A stretch of 64,000 bases of DNA, taken from positions 238,202,512 to 238,266,511 of the forward strand of contig CM060846.1 of assembly GCA_030762175.1 (NCBI GenBank), in the 5' to 3' direction. The translations under genes were made by a program, and so were the position numbers. The stretch comes from Metallyticus violacea (lineage: Eukaryota; Arthropoda; Insecta; Mantodea; Metallyticidae). The notes beneath the pieces were generated by a model that saw nothing but the letters and a program-made list of their open reading frames with translations, was not told where the DNA came from and did no database searches. Shown piece after piece: positions 21,901 to 34,545 of the stretch; the first letter of the stretch is position 1; each line of letters begins with the position of its first letter.

Positions 21901-23471
21901 TTAACCTTTAGGCGGGCGTGCTTATTCTTATTCCGAATGCGGGCGCGCGAGGCATTCAGTGCAGCGTTTTTATTTCTTGCTATTTTGGATGTGTAACTTA
22001 TTAAAAATAGACGGGATTAATAAATACGAAAATAAAGACTATGATTTTTATATTGGTTTTTTTTTTGTTCAAATATTGCACATAAACACTAATTAAAAGA
22101 ATGGTACAAATGTACTGCATGTATTTATTCGCTAATGATTCATTTGAAAAGGAAAAATAAGTAGATACAAAATACATTGTTACAATATGTAATAGTTTGT
22201 TTATACAATATTTATATGTTATCTATGTCAAGTTATTGTGTGAATGCTTTAAGGGTTCTATTAGCCTTTTCACCACATAAAAAGGATTCTTCAACATAAA
22301 ATAAGGGCCTTCTCTTTGCTTGACACAGTAGATCCCAAAATTTTAGGTAAAGAAGTTGTAGCTGTAACACATTTAGCATATTTTGCCCGGTTTTTTTGGT
22401 ATGTACTGAATAAAACGGCAACAACCTCGAAAGGGGTGTGCGCATCATCTGCAGTCACAATCTCTCGGAGAATACATTTGTGCTTACAGTTCTGAACAAA
22501 GTTTGAATCCTCTGATTACTGCTAGATTATCAGTTTTAGGATGCCATTTCTGTTTGTCGCATCATCACCGAAGTAAAAATAGAACTCTTTTGTAGCTGAA
22601 AGAGCTTTCAAGATGTCATCTGTGCCCCTGCACGTCTGTCTTTTTTGACAGCTATGAGAAAAAGTACGCCAAAAAGAGTCATAATTTTTGCAGGATTGGT
22701 ATCTTTACAATCCCTTGCTCTTTGATAGTTGATATCTGCTCTTCTTTTCATGATATACAAATTAATGTATTGTCCATTTTATTAGTCATATCAAGAGTTA
22801 AAAATATTAAGAAGGCTTCTTTCTGGCAATTCTTGTAGGCCATGGCAAGGTTTCTATTATATTTTTTCACTTAGTCTTACCTGAAATTCCGCTCGGAGTA
22901 CTAATCCAAATAGTTTCATCATCCCTGTCTAAGAAAAGCGATAATCTAATTTTGTTCCTCGACGTTTTCAAAATCACTTTCTCCGGATTGTTCTTAGTGA
23001 TTATGATTGTCGTCTTGATGAACTACTTCAACTTCTCTATCAGATTCGCCTGAGAAATGAGCCAATTCCTCCTCCTCCTCCTCCTCCAGTACCGATGATA
23101 GCGATTTCTATCTCTTCTGAAGTATGAAGTCTTTTGAACCTCATAATAAACAAAATATTACAACCTTAAACTGAGAACACTAAGTACTAAATACTTCACA
23201 AAATTGATATACGTCAACATATAAATTAACATTACCCCCCTCCCCCAATTACTTACATTTCCGGGCGCGTGCGGCACGTAGGCCGCAAAAGTGCAGTGTT
23301 CACTTTACAGGTCAATTACAGCTGCAAGTGACTCTTGAAAACAACAATAATCGTACAAAAAGTCGTTAAATGCCTTTAAAGAAGAATACACGATCGGGCT
23401 TCCGGGGATGTCTGGCATATCACCGTAATAATCTGTAAACGCGTGCCGCTGCGTGCCCGCTTAACGATTAA
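21901..23471 (-). mobile_element. piggyBac-like element, internally deleted
   Basis: Both ends carry TTAA (21901-21904 and 23468-23471), the target site of piggyBac elements. The first 21 bases at each end match at 16 positions in inverted orientation: TTAACCTTTAGGCGGGCGTG on the left, TTAATCGTTAAGCGGGCACG from the right. A GGGCGCG-rich word recurs just inside each end (about 21940 and 23263), with GTGCAG nearby in both. At about 1.57 kb it is shorter than autonomous members (about 2.4 kb). The minus strand between the ends carries a decayed piggyBac transposase, described in the next entry. Confidence 0.85.
22210..23145 (-). pseudogene. piggyBac transposase pseudogene, C-terminal half missing
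   Basis: Minus-strand translation, from N-terminus: an acidic stretch SLSSVLEEEEEEELAHFSGE (about 23045-23105), typical of piggyBac N-termini, then DRDDETIWISTPSG. Next come LFGVLFLIAVKKDRR, matching the conserved alpha-helical block before the catalytic core, and FVQNCKHKC...REIVTADDAH (22437-22500), which corresponds to the FxENC...YVTVDE region holding the first catalytic Asp. NRAKYAKCVTA matches the KPAKYGIK segment, and YVVKRLIEPLKHSHNNLT (about 22225-22286) the VVKRLIEP...N.T block. The sequence stops before the second catalytic Asp region. Stops and frame changes are frequent. In life the protein would excise and insert at TTAA. Confidence 0.8.
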
Positions 23472-25980
23472 TATTCCCTTTCGTATATAATAACAAAGTA
23501 ATATGCTAACACGTTTAATACGAGTGTTCGCAAATGTTTAAGAATGTGAGCTAAGAAATCGTAAAGTAGTTAACGCCAAGCAACATTTACATCTAGCCCT
23601 GGAACGAAAGGAATACACAAGTGAACGAGCCAAGAAATCGCTCATACTTCGTCGCCTACGCAACAAGAATTGCATCACCGACGTCATCTCCCCCAACAGT
23701 TGCCCAACTAAACATCTGAACAAGCATGTTAACCGAGGCCTGTGGACATAGTCACTGAAAGAAGTCGAGTCTTTCTCCCACAGCCTATTGCACATTACAA
23801 GAGTATATGTACAAATCTTTGTAAAATGTGAAGCTGTAACTTTCTGTTCGACAAAAAATATATAAAACTTGTAAAGTATTGGTAAATATTTACAAGTAAG
23901 ATCATAAAAGATCAAACTGGAGGAACACCCGCTTACCACACGAAATCATACTTGAATAGCAATATGTTTACTCTTTAGAAGTAAATTCATATCTTTGAAT
24001 GTACAGATTCATTCTTGCAATATTGGTCTATATTTCTTCTCAGATATAATGACAATTTAAAAACCTTATTGTACATTTTTCACTATTTAAGCATAATGTT
24101 TCATTTTGAGATAATTATCGTATATTTTCATGTATGCACCCACGTCGAGGCATCAATTTAATTCCAGAGATGGCGCTCATCCACTTGTTTTCGTATTGTC
24201 CATGTGATAGTTCACATTTATACACAATTTTGTTATTGTTTTAAAACCATTACAGGATTGGTGGCAAGAGAGACTAAATTATTTGTTTTAAAGAAAATGA
24301 AACAAGGAAAACATTATTTTCGTGGCATTTAAACTCCCACATAAACTGAGATACTGAACTAAAATATGTATTTGAAACTGGAAAGGCCATGGTCAGTCAT
24401 AAACACTATTTTAATACTTAACCTAAAATGTTCATTGTAATCAATAATTGAATTATTCCTTCCATATACAAATCCTTTTTCTAATATATTATTAACCTCA
24501 CTATTGCTACTACTAGAACAGTCTTAAGTCAATTGGTTTCTAATCGCAGTATTTCTGGAAGTTTCCACTCCTAAACTGGTAGAGAAATCTGTACAAATTA
24601 CTGAAGAACCACTCGTTCACTTGTAATTGTGTAGAATTATAAAGTACAAAGTAGAAGAAACGTCTGCGTAACAACTTTTACTAATATTTAAAAGTTACAA
24701 AGCAATATACTTGTAATATGTTAAGACCGTACTTTGGTGTAATAGGGCCCAGATATAAATACTACATTCTTGCCTTCAGATTATAAAACTGACTAAAACA
24801 GCGAACGGAAGCTGTTCAGGATCTATGTGTGTTGTCACCGTAGTTTGTAAAAATAGTAAGATCTACTAGGAAAAAGTGACAATAATTCGACTGTTTCATC
24901 CTGTTTTCAAATGAAACCTTTAACTGTGGATGTTTCGCAATCATGAAATGAATATGCAATGTTAAAATTAGCACAGAACTACTTTAACAACTAGGGGAGA
25001 AAATGTCAGGAGATGATTCTAGAACTGTTCTTTAGTGGAATCAAAGTTTGTTTGTGATTTTAAATTACAATTAATTTAAAAATCTAACCAAAAATGAGTA
25101 ATGGTATCCCAGTTGAATTATCATTTAGAACTCTGAATGAATGCACAGAAAAATATTAGGAGTATATAAGAAAGAGAGTAATATAAATTAAAACCTGTTG
25201 AACTATTTTTATAACCTCTATCTTTTAAGAGATAAGAAGCACGGTAAGAATAAGCGATGTAAACAATAAACAATGGTAAAATTAATTACGATAAACATGA
25301 ATTCTTCATTATTTTAACTCTGGTCTATATAAAATAATCGCTGGTAGTGTATGTAATTCGTAGCCTGACTGACACTTTGTCATTGTGCATGCAGGATCCA
25401 CATATGTAAGTACAGGAGCAGGCATGAAACTGTATTATGAAACCTAATTGTAATTGACCCTTTTTATTACACCTAGCGACTGGTGGAAAACATGTAAGGC
25501 GTAAACAACACTTAGGTACTACAATATAAACTTAGTTTGTAAATTGCTTTGTGTAATATTTGTGATAAAGCTTTCTGTGAAGTAACCCCTTTTTGAAGTA
25601 GCTTAGAAACAAATGGAGTGGTCATACTTGTATGCAGTTATCTACTTTGTGAGTAACAGTGATATAAATTTTATAACATTTCAGTGTTATAACTTTGGTT
25701 TAATACGGAATTTGATAATTAACCTATTTAAAGGGATACAAATTACATATCTATAATGAATGATTTATTTTTAATTGTTCATTATTCTCGGCAACTACAA
25801 AATTATGCCATTGCATTTAGCAATATTTCATAATAACTGTTAAACTAATTTCTAAAATTTATTTGCTTAAGTAACAATGTTGGTAACCCTGAAACTGTTA
25901 GACTGGGAAAAATTAATGACAGCTGATCACATTATTGTGCATGTCCAAGCAAATATCTGCTTTTAGCGCAAGAAAATATT
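23472..25980. other. No recognised gene
   Basis: The longest frame (23538-23939, minus, 133 codons) is rich in Arg, Ser and Leu and has no recognised motif. Its opposite strand also reads through 23540-23740 with Lys/Arg-rich text, so the sense is undecided. The rest is AT-rich with short frames only. Confidence 0.45.
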
Positions 25981-25981
25981 C

Positions 25982-26032
<51 letters not shown>
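25982..26032. repeat. (TA)n(GA)n compound microsatellite
   Basis: About 13 TA units run straight into about 12 GA units. Confidence 0.97.
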
Positions 26033-26379
26033 ATTAAATTGCTAATAATAATTATAATAATAGAGAAAATAATTTGTAACTTAATCCCTTCAAAATATGT
26101 TTGAAAACCACTAATTGACGCAACTGTGATAATGGTAACGTTTCTTCCATGCTTCCCTATTGAGCAATATGCAAACTATGAAATAAGCAACTTTTCGGAA
26201 AATAATTTATAGCTACTAATATATGTATACATAATACGGGCTGTTTAAAAAGCAATATATAACACCGTGTCGAAAGTCCGTTTATTTTGTTCGTACGTTT
26301 GCTCAACTCGGTCCAGCTTCGTTTCGCAAACATCCTACTCAAAAAATAAAATTCCACTTTTAACACTTGTATCATAAAT
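26033..26379. other. No gene seen
   Basis: A 72-codon minus-strand frame (26157-26375) lacks motifs and abuts the LINE tail. Confidence 0.5.
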
Positions 26380-26615
26380 AATCATAAATGGGACGGGCAT
26401 GTAGCAACACTACGAAGCAGCAGATGGGGACATATAGCTACCACATGGGATCTATGTATCGGTAGAAGAGGAAGAGGGAGACCGAGAACGAGGTAGGCAG
26501 ACACCTTCAGGAAAGCAGCCGGGCCACTCTGCAGTACCTAGAAGAGGCTAGGAACACAGCTGCAGAAAGAAAACAACCGCAGTCAATAGTGACAGTGATA
26601 TGAAACGTATTTACA
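26380..26615 (+). pseudogene. LINE ORF2 C-terminal relic, RTE-like
   Basis: Translation gives KWDGHVATLRSSRWGHIATT, then GRRGRGRPRTR, ADTFRKAAGP and a Lys/Glu-rich end. This is the W.GH.AR..D.RW...GRR.RGRP..RW.D...KAG pattern at the C-terminus of RTE-type (and related) LINE ORF2 proteins. The upstream reverse transcriptase is absent, as expected for a 5'-truncated insertion. An in-frame stop replaces the conserved Trp after RTR. It is the same type of tail as in the 58.8 kb relic but clearly diverged from it. Confidence 0.72.
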
Positions 26616-28490
26616 AAAACTTAATAGACTCAGCACTTGAGCCTGCTAGTTAAATTGTGTTAAACTTGTAAAATAAGAAACATTATACACTTAACAAACT
26701 TATAGGGACAATAGTTCATATGAACTAGCTCACCATATGAGAAATCAATGAGTCCCCCTCTTGCGGAGGCCCTAGCCCTGGATGGGACAAAAGTGACTTA
26801 ATTAAAAAAAATCGTAAATAAAAAGAAAGAAAAAAACTGATAAAAGTTCATAACATTAAAGCAACATAAGTACATTAAACATTTCACTTCTGCAAGTAAC
26901 AAGAACAACATAACCTCCCACAATTCTTGTTGATCTGGTCACTGAATAAATCTCTAAGTACCGCCTAAATGAGAAAAGTGGAAAGCAATGCCTGAACAAA
27001 AACTATTCTCTCGATTTTAGTTTTTCAGTGAAATGCATGTTCAACGGAGAGCTTTTGAACCGCTACCTCCAGCAATGTCATTCAAAAGGCAGAATGTTTA
27101 ACTTTCCACCATCATCCAGTCCATAAAACCGTAGTGCGCACTTGCAGAGTTGCCATAGTAATAAAGCTTCAAAGAAACATTTTCTCCATGAAAATGCCTC
27201 ATGTTACATGCCATATTTAAATACAAAAAGAAGTGCAATAAAATAGTTTATACCTGAAATACATTTGCAATTAAAAGTAGCGTGAACAAGTGATAGAAAA
27301 TGTTCAATTGGTCAATGCATTTTGTACTAGCAGGAACGCTGGTTTTCCTAATAAATGTGATCTAAGTCTCTTAAATGATAATTTTCAAAGAGTTTATAAC
27401 CTGAATAACTATAATATGTTAAGCAGCATATATAGATGAATGTATTAAATAATAATTGTTGGGTTATTACAGATCCATTAGCTTAAAACCTACAGCGCAT
27501 GTAGATGCTCATTATTTTTGTGTGGTTCTAAGATTTTAGAACTTCATTACTCAATACATTATTATAAACATTATTATTAATATTATTAATGATAGTACTT
27601 CTATACATTATTAATATGTCCATGAGTCTATTTTCACAAGAATTTGCGATCATTACAGCACTAATATTAAAAAAAACACGTAATTAAACTTAACATAATT
27701 TAACAGCAAGAAATGGGTGTCCAGCACGTGTAAATTTAGAAAAAAAAATTAGATTCAGGCTGTTAAGATGTCACAATCGCAAACAAGCCCGAAAGCAGTT
27801 TTTGTTCATTACAGTGAAACAGATGAATGTACGTTTATACGCACCAAAATGTATATTGACTTACTCATATTTCTGCTTTGATTAGCCCCTTACTTGGTTG
27901 TAAATTATAGATTTTGGCATTTTTGCAGTTCTCTTGTTTATATACGACAAGAATTTGCCATTTACATATAACATGAGTTCACTATTGATAAGTAAGGGTT
28001 TCACTAAGCCATGATGGTAAACAATATCCAATACCTCCTAGACGTAATATAAAATGTAATTATTTTTATACATAATTTTATAACAAAGACACGTTGCTAG
28101 TTTTAGCATTGTGTTCAACCACATCTACTACTAACAGCGAACGCTGCACATTACTTAAGCTACATTCCTGAATGGTTTTCAAACGACAACTATGGACCAT
28201 AATTTTTCCAGAAATGCACGCAGAATATGCTAATTAGAAAGCAATGTTTATGACATTCTAATTCTACTTACGCTCGAATACGGAAAAACTATATCTATCT
28301 TACAAAGCTTCCTCGGGAGATGTGAGTAAAAATATTGCGGCATTTAATTTTGTGTCAACAGCATTCTATAAGGAAGAAACGGCTACTCACAAAATCAGGA
28401 AGTAAATCCTGTAAAGAAATTTCTTGTTTTTCTAATACCTGCATGTTTAAAATAGACTATGGAATCTGGCAATATAACGCAAGACAAACT
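26616..28490. other. AT-rich, no gene seen; 16-bp perfect palindrome
   Basis: TAGTTCATATGAACTA at 26712-26727 is a perfect palindrome. No other structure, repeat family or coding signal was recognised. Confidence 0.5.
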
Positions 28491-28525
28491 TATTGTTGTT
28501 ATTATTATTATTATTATCATTATTA

Positions 28526-28577
<52 letters not shown>
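28491..28577. repeat. (ATT)n microsatellite
   Basis: TTA/ATT units with two ATC interruptions (28516-28530). Frames through it (poly-Tyr on plus, poly-Ile on minus) are not genes. Confidence 0.97.
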
Positions 28578-28893
28578 GTCGTTTAATATCCTATATCGAT
28601 TGTCATAGGTCTTTGGGATGATGAATGCAAGGCATTTATGAAGGAGCAACCAAGGACGTATTGCATTAAGTGCATTTATTTTTTAATATTAAGTGCATCT
28701 TCAAAACACCTATAAAAGCATTTTTTCAACCGAAAACGAACATTAATCCACCAGGTAATTGGCGGGTACATGCAAATTGGAGTCCAAACTCAACTTGTTC
28801 TGTTAGGGTTCATCTCAAAGCAGCGAAAAGTGAAAGACAGGCAAAAGATGACATATGATTCAGATTTGTACTTGTAACTTGCAGTAAGCAACT

Positions 28894-29193
28894 TTGAGAG
28901 TCAGAAGTCGCAAAGAGAAAGAACAGGAACATTGCACATTGATGAACATTGGTACATCTATCGGAAGAAGAAATATAGTTGAACGCAAATATTTCCCTTT
29001 CAATGGTGTACATGTTATGTCAGGAAGATTTCATTCTCCTGTGGTAACTCCCGAAGCAACAAGCAGGATGGTTGTGAGAAACAACGCCAAGAAAAAAGCA
29101 CAAGAGGACATATCGACCATCCAAGGCTATTTCATTTCACAATTTAATGCTTTAGAACGTTTTTATGAAAGGGACGTTTTGTTAAATGTATGA
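28894..29193 (+). other. Uncharacterised 99-codon open frame
   Basis: A normal-complexity frame with a basic, Lys/Arg-rich N-terminus (RVRSRKEKEQE) and a middle part reading MSGRFHSPVVTPEATSRMVV. No domain, signal peptide or splice support was recognised. A second frame (29186-29404) overlaps its end. It could be an old transposon fragment, part of a host exon, or chance. I lean to chance or relic. Confidence 0.15.
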
Positions 29194-30860
29194 ATATTTA
29201 CAAAGAAGGAAGGGAAACTTAACTCTGCATAAAATCCAAGAAAAATCGCTTATGATTTTTAGAAATTTAAACTTTAAATTCGGAAGTATTTCTGATGACG
29301 AATTAAAGATCATTCGAGGCTGTTATTTCTTCGTGAAGTCAATGTTGCAATATTTCAATATTAGACAAAGTTGTAACTACAACTCTACATGGTGCATACT
29401 TTGAAAACGGTATTTGCATTTTGTCTGTTGCATGATAAACTGCATGCGATGATATTCCGCCCTCTGTAGAACACACTTTTTTAATTTAATTGTGCATTGA
29501 CACAGTCATATTTGTCACTGATTATGGGAAAGCAGCGCTACACACTGTGTAAACTTTGTGATTATTTCAGCTGCAGGTTTCATATGGGGCAACCTTTCTA
29601 CCAAAATTTCAGAAATGTAGTTTATGTACAGACTACAAAATAGGCAGTTGGGTGATGTTTACGATACGGTTTTGGAATCTCATATTTGAAATTGGAGAAT
29701 GCTTCGCTATCCATATAACTAGAGGTGGGACAAATACTTTGTGGACACGTTAAAGCACATTATGTCAAAGGGAGGTGGTGCAGTCAGGGCGCATGCGCAA
29801 TATTATTCACCGATGTTTCCTGCCTCTAAGTTCTTTTGTTTACATGACAATTATACGGCAACGCACCTGTAGTTGCATTGTAAGAAAGATGCGCAAGAGT
29901 CCGTTCATTTGTTCCATAACTAAGTATAACCCACGCATCCCAGAGTTATCGCATCTGTCGACTATTTACTGAAGAGTTATATTGAGAATACAGTTTTAAG
30001 TGTGAAGAAAGAAGGAAGTGTCTTGTAAGTTCAATAATAATATTATCGGACTGTTGTACAAGAGACCAAAAGGGACCAGGGGACCCGAATAGGGTTTCTT
30101 CTGTCCTGAGTTTAGCTGTACGCTAGGAAATAGTTGATCTCAAATTTATTTGTCAGTAAGGATTGATTCATAGCTTACATGTAAGCTAAATCTTATCTTC
30201 ATCATTCCATAATTTATTTACGCAGTGGTAAGCGCATATTTAGTGCCTGAATCATGTCCATGTACGTATACGTTTGTAATAATGATATTTGATTGATATT
30301 TATTCACTAATTATAAAGCATAGCAAGCGATATGCAGGCATCAACCTAGATTTTATGTTTGTATTTATTTACACTACAGCTGTTTCTTCTTATGCATTCC
30401 AAATTTCAGAGTAAGATAAATATAGTTGTGCAAGACCATAGACTTACCAGCTTACTCCTTTTCTTGATAATGTTGAGTTACCGAGTTTCATTAGTAGTTA
30501 TTAACTTTGATGCAAAGATCAAGAACTGAAGTTGCATACTGAAGTTAGTGGATATACAACGCACTGGAACTTAAAATAGATTTGATAAAGGATTCAAAAA
30601 GGTTGTCTTCCTACTATAAATAGCCGTGAATAAATAGAGAAGTTGCCGATTTTCCCATTGATGCCACTGTACCTACTACAATGTTTGAAGCAATGAGGAT
30701 ACTATTTACCGGTGTAAAGTGAAAAAGCAAATATTTAGTGTTGAACAGTGAAGTACAATCTTTCTACCATAACAATTAGATATGATAAAGTTTGATGAAT
30801 GCATAGGCACGAAATTACATAACTTGCAGCACACTACGCTGATGCAAAAACATAATTAAG
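29194..30860. other. No gene seen; isolated GCGCATGCGC motif
   Basis: AT-rich apart from about 29760-29800, where a perfect NRF1/EWG-type palindrome GCGCATGCGC lies at 29789-29798. No promoter-linked gene is visible. Confidence 0.4.
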
Positions 30861-30868
30861 TCATATTT

Positions 30869-31168
30869 TGATTTTTTTTTTTTGATTTGGTTCATTTACG
30901 GACTCTCTTTAACAGCTCAGATCATCAGCGTCCCATTCAATTCGGGACATAAAACGGCCGATAAATTTTGCTCAGAGGCCTCTTCTTTCAGGTTCTTTTT
31001 CGTGCTGTAAATGCACGACACGGGACCCATGAATTTACTTCCCTTCCGAAGGAAGCCATACTTAGGATTTTTACGTCCTAAAAAATCTATCGACCCTGGC
31101 CGGGGTTGAATCCGCGGTCATAAGTTAATGAGGCAAGTGTGGATACCACTAGACCACCCAGACCGACA
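30869..31168 (-). mobile_element. SINE2, full-length copy
   Basis: Reversed SINE2: tail (A-rich on the minus strand) at 30869-30890, then ACGGACTCTCTTTAACAG, CATCAGCGTCCCATTCAATT, AAACGGCCGATAAATTTTGC, CCGTGTCGTGCA reversed, GGATTTTTACGTCC, and the tRNA-like head reversed, ending CTAGACCACCCAGACCGAC. An 8-bp duplication, TCATATTT, flanks it (30861-30868 and 31169-31176). Confidence 0.88.
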
Positions 31169-31176
31169 TCATATTT

Positions 31177-34100
31177 CGAGCAGTTAAAAAATAAGCTAAA
31201 GCATTAACTCATCTTGGGCACAGCCAAAAGGTGGACGGCAAGATTTTACATTACTAAAATTATTTTATATAAAAGTAAGTTAAACGCTCTGTCATTGGAA
31301 AAAAATTCATATTCTGTATATTCGAAATTAAATGTTTGAAATAAGCATATATTACCACTCTACATTGATTCCTAAAGTTTAAAAAATATCGGATATCTGC
31401 AGCCTTTAACTGCAAATGTCTTTCCTAAAAGTTATCGGTTTCTTCATCAATGTTCTATGTTTCTTTTCAGAAGTGTTGCCATCATACTTAATAAAATAGA
31501 AATTACCCAATTCAATAGATTTATCATCTGTTTACATCTTTAAGCAAAATTGCTGAACTTTGTACACCTTAAACATTAAAAGTTATTTTATTCAAAATAT
31601 TTTAATAAACGGATATTGTACTTGATCTTTGTCCAGATATAATGCATCCTTTTATTTGGTAGATACATTTATAGTATACTATCTTTTATATTGATTCTAA
31701 TGCTATAATGTTTACAAATGTGCGGGTTGTAACAAAGAATGTTATATAAAATGAACCATTAAATAGCGTAAATCTGGACAGCAATAAATATCTCTAAAAT
31801 TAAACTTTTAAAATCACTTAAAAGAATAGTTTGTCTTTCTGCATTGCAGTTATATGTAGAGTTCGTTAAGGTATAAGGACATTACACCGGCGTTGCTACT
31901 GTCATAAGTGAATTATAAGTTAAAGAAATATGTCCTTTATCAACTAGGGTTAAGTTTAAGGTTGTGCAATTGGCGATTGTACAAATAATCTGTACCACAA
32001 CACCAAGAGCATGACTTCAAGAATAGACACTGTCGTACACCGCTCTGGCAGCTTTTGCTGAATTCAAACAAGTTGGGACTCGAGACATTGTTGTTTCAAC
32101 ATTAAAAGGTACTCCCTATTTATTTTCGTTATAAAGGAAATCCTGCCATATTCTCTCGGAAATTTAGTACAAAATGCTGGTACAGTGTGTTTCGCTTAGA
32201 GGTATCGAGAAATAACTGATAATTTGAAATGTAGTTTATTAACGTGACTTTTTAAAAGGTTTGATACAAAAACTCTCAAGTTTAAGAGAATGACCAATGC
32301 AACTTGATGTGTGTACATCCAGTTGCCCAAGAGACATCCAGACTCCACTCACTTCACTGGTGACGATCACGGAGTTGTGTACGTGTAACGAAATTCTATT
32401 TTTGCTAACCACAGCACGCACTGAACTTTATGTTGTGACATCTTACCATAGCATGTCTGTTGCTCTTCCGTGAGAGCGAACATATTTTTGCAAAAAAATG
32501 CTCACTATTGAAACTGCATCTGTAAAGGCTATGGTACATTTTTTGGTAGTTTCCTTGTTATTAGAAACCTCAAATCTTTAATTATACCAACACTTTATAT
32601 TTCGCATATATCATATCAAACATTCACGTCTTTTCACTTTTGTCTGTTCTTTCCCTATATAAACAATGTACTTGGCATTAGCTCTGACATGTGCACCTTT
32701 GCGAACTGTGCTTCTAAAAGCCAACCAGTGTTTACGTAGCGTATTGAGTGTAGGTGACACAATTTTCCTTTCGTTCTTTTTTGCGCAAGAAAGTAGTCGA
32801 AACAGCGAATTACTCATTATATGACTTCATTTTATTATTTTGAGGTAATATTTTAATTGTATTTGAATAGTAGTTTGTGAAGTCTTAAGAAGTAGATAAT
32901 TAATAACTGAAGCATATTCAAATAATAGCTTTGGGTGTAAGTATTAATGATTGGAATGTTATACTAGATCTCCTTTTTCCTGAATACTGAAATAAAATGT
33001 GTTTTAAATTGTGTAAGCAATTTCCGTTTTCGTTAACACTCATGTTAATTAAATTTCATAGCATAGAAAAGCAACTTAAGAAACTGGGACATTCCTCTCA
33101 TTCACCTGATACACAAAAGTTGATAATGCCGTTTCTGGCTAAATACAAAATAATTTGAGGTATCAATAAATAAATGCTCACCGTTTACAAATATAGGGAG
33201 ATGTTGTTATGATTTGAATGTTACAAGATACAGAAACTCTCCAAATTTGTACATTAATGGTGTAAATAAGGTATGCATGAGTATACCAGTGTTTAAAGTA
33301 AGGACAAGTCTAACGCCACTTGTTTAGAGACAGTGAATAAGGTTTTTTGGAGATATTAAACAGCATTCCCTGAAGAGTTTAGTGCAAATCACTAGATGAT
33401 TTATCTCAAAGGTAAACTTTCATATAAGTTTTATACAGAAATACATTTCAGTCGCAGTGATATTACTTCCGCGTTATTCCCTTCTGTCTATTCAGAGCAA
33501 ACAGGGCCTGCTATACTGGCTACCGGGTGCTAATAAAGTATACCGCAATAATTTTCGATATTGCAGAGGAGTCTTAAATAAGCAATTTGAAATGGGGGAC
33601 CTTGAATCACGAAAAAAAAAGAAGAAGAAGAAGAAGAATTATAGCTAAAAAGAGGTTGAACATACATGCTGTTTAGTCAGTATAAAACGAAATGGTGTAA
33701 AAGAGTGTCTCCGAACATGCTTTGCTAGTGAGGAAGTTGGGATTTTCAGTGGCTCGCCATCAATAAATTCAATATCTATTGCTACACGACTTTCTAAAAT
33801 CTCGGGTTAACTTTATGACAGATGGAACTAAACAAAGTCTAACTGACTAATCGTGTTAAGTAGCCATGTCAAGAGAGAGCTATACACCTCGCTCTGCGTT
33901 TAATAGACATGGGCACAGAGTATCATGCGAAGATCGTGTATTCCATTTTGCTGACCTCGGTTTATTTGTTTGTTTATTTATACTTTTAAATTTTATGGTG
34001 TACTTCTCTCATACTTATGATGCAAACGAGACCCGAACACGACAATAATAATCCGCCTTTACCTGGCACCAGTGTCATATCGACTGTGTCAAAGAAACAT

Positions 34101-34246
34101 GCTCCACAATTCCGTCCGTTATTTTGTGGTATAATTTGAAATAGAAAATTCATTAGTTAATGGAGTACCAGTACTTTGAAAATTTAATTCCCCGACTTTT
34201 AAATCTGGACAGGCAGAAAATAGATTATCTCAATATCTGAAATTAT
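31177..34246. other. AT-rich, no gene seen
   Basis: Short frames at 32239-32421, 32611-32817, 33457-33648 and 33866-34048 have no motifs. An A-run followed by AAG units (33611-33639) may be a retroposon tail, but no SINE body is recognisable before it. Confidence 0.45.
33611..33639. repeat. A-run plus (AAG)n
   Basis: Nine or more As followed by about six AAG units, similar in style to the tails of the SINE4 copies. Confidence 0.8.
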
Positions 34247-34264
34247 TAAAACTCGCTATATATA

Positions 34265-34531
34265 TTTGAGTAACACCTGTTACTACTGAGGCACCACAGG
34301 CGGTGGACACTGATGATACATGAAATGAAATTATGAATTGGGGAAGGATATTTTTAAGGAAGGAAGCGTTCCAGGCCTAAGTTTAGGGTATCTCCCCGGC
34401 ATTTACCAGTTATGAGGACTGAGGAAAACCTGGAAAAAACTTCAGTCAGGGAGGACGGTCCTGGTGGGATTTGAATCCCAGACCTTCCGCTTATGAGTTC
34501 GCGCCTTAACGACCTCGGCCATCCTTGGCGG
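34265..34531 (-). mobile_element. SINE1, diverged full-length copy
   Basis: Reversed SINE1 (GGCGGTGGACACTGATGATA, GTTCCAGGCCTAAG, CCCGGCATTTACCAG, B box reversed GGGATTTGAATCCC). A diverged duplication, TAAAAC(T/C)CG(C/G)TATA, flanks it at 34247-34260 and 34532-34545. The minus frame of 107 codons here is a SINE by-product. Confidence 0.85.
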
Positions 34532-34545
34532 TAAAACCCGGTATA

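Noticed and set aside
23538..23939. 133-codon minus-strand frame
   Set aside because: No recognisable domain or homologous repeat, and the opposite strand also reads through half of it. Length alone is not enough.
28335..28649. Frames with poly-Tyr or poly-Ile
   Set aside because: They are translations of the ATT microsatellite.
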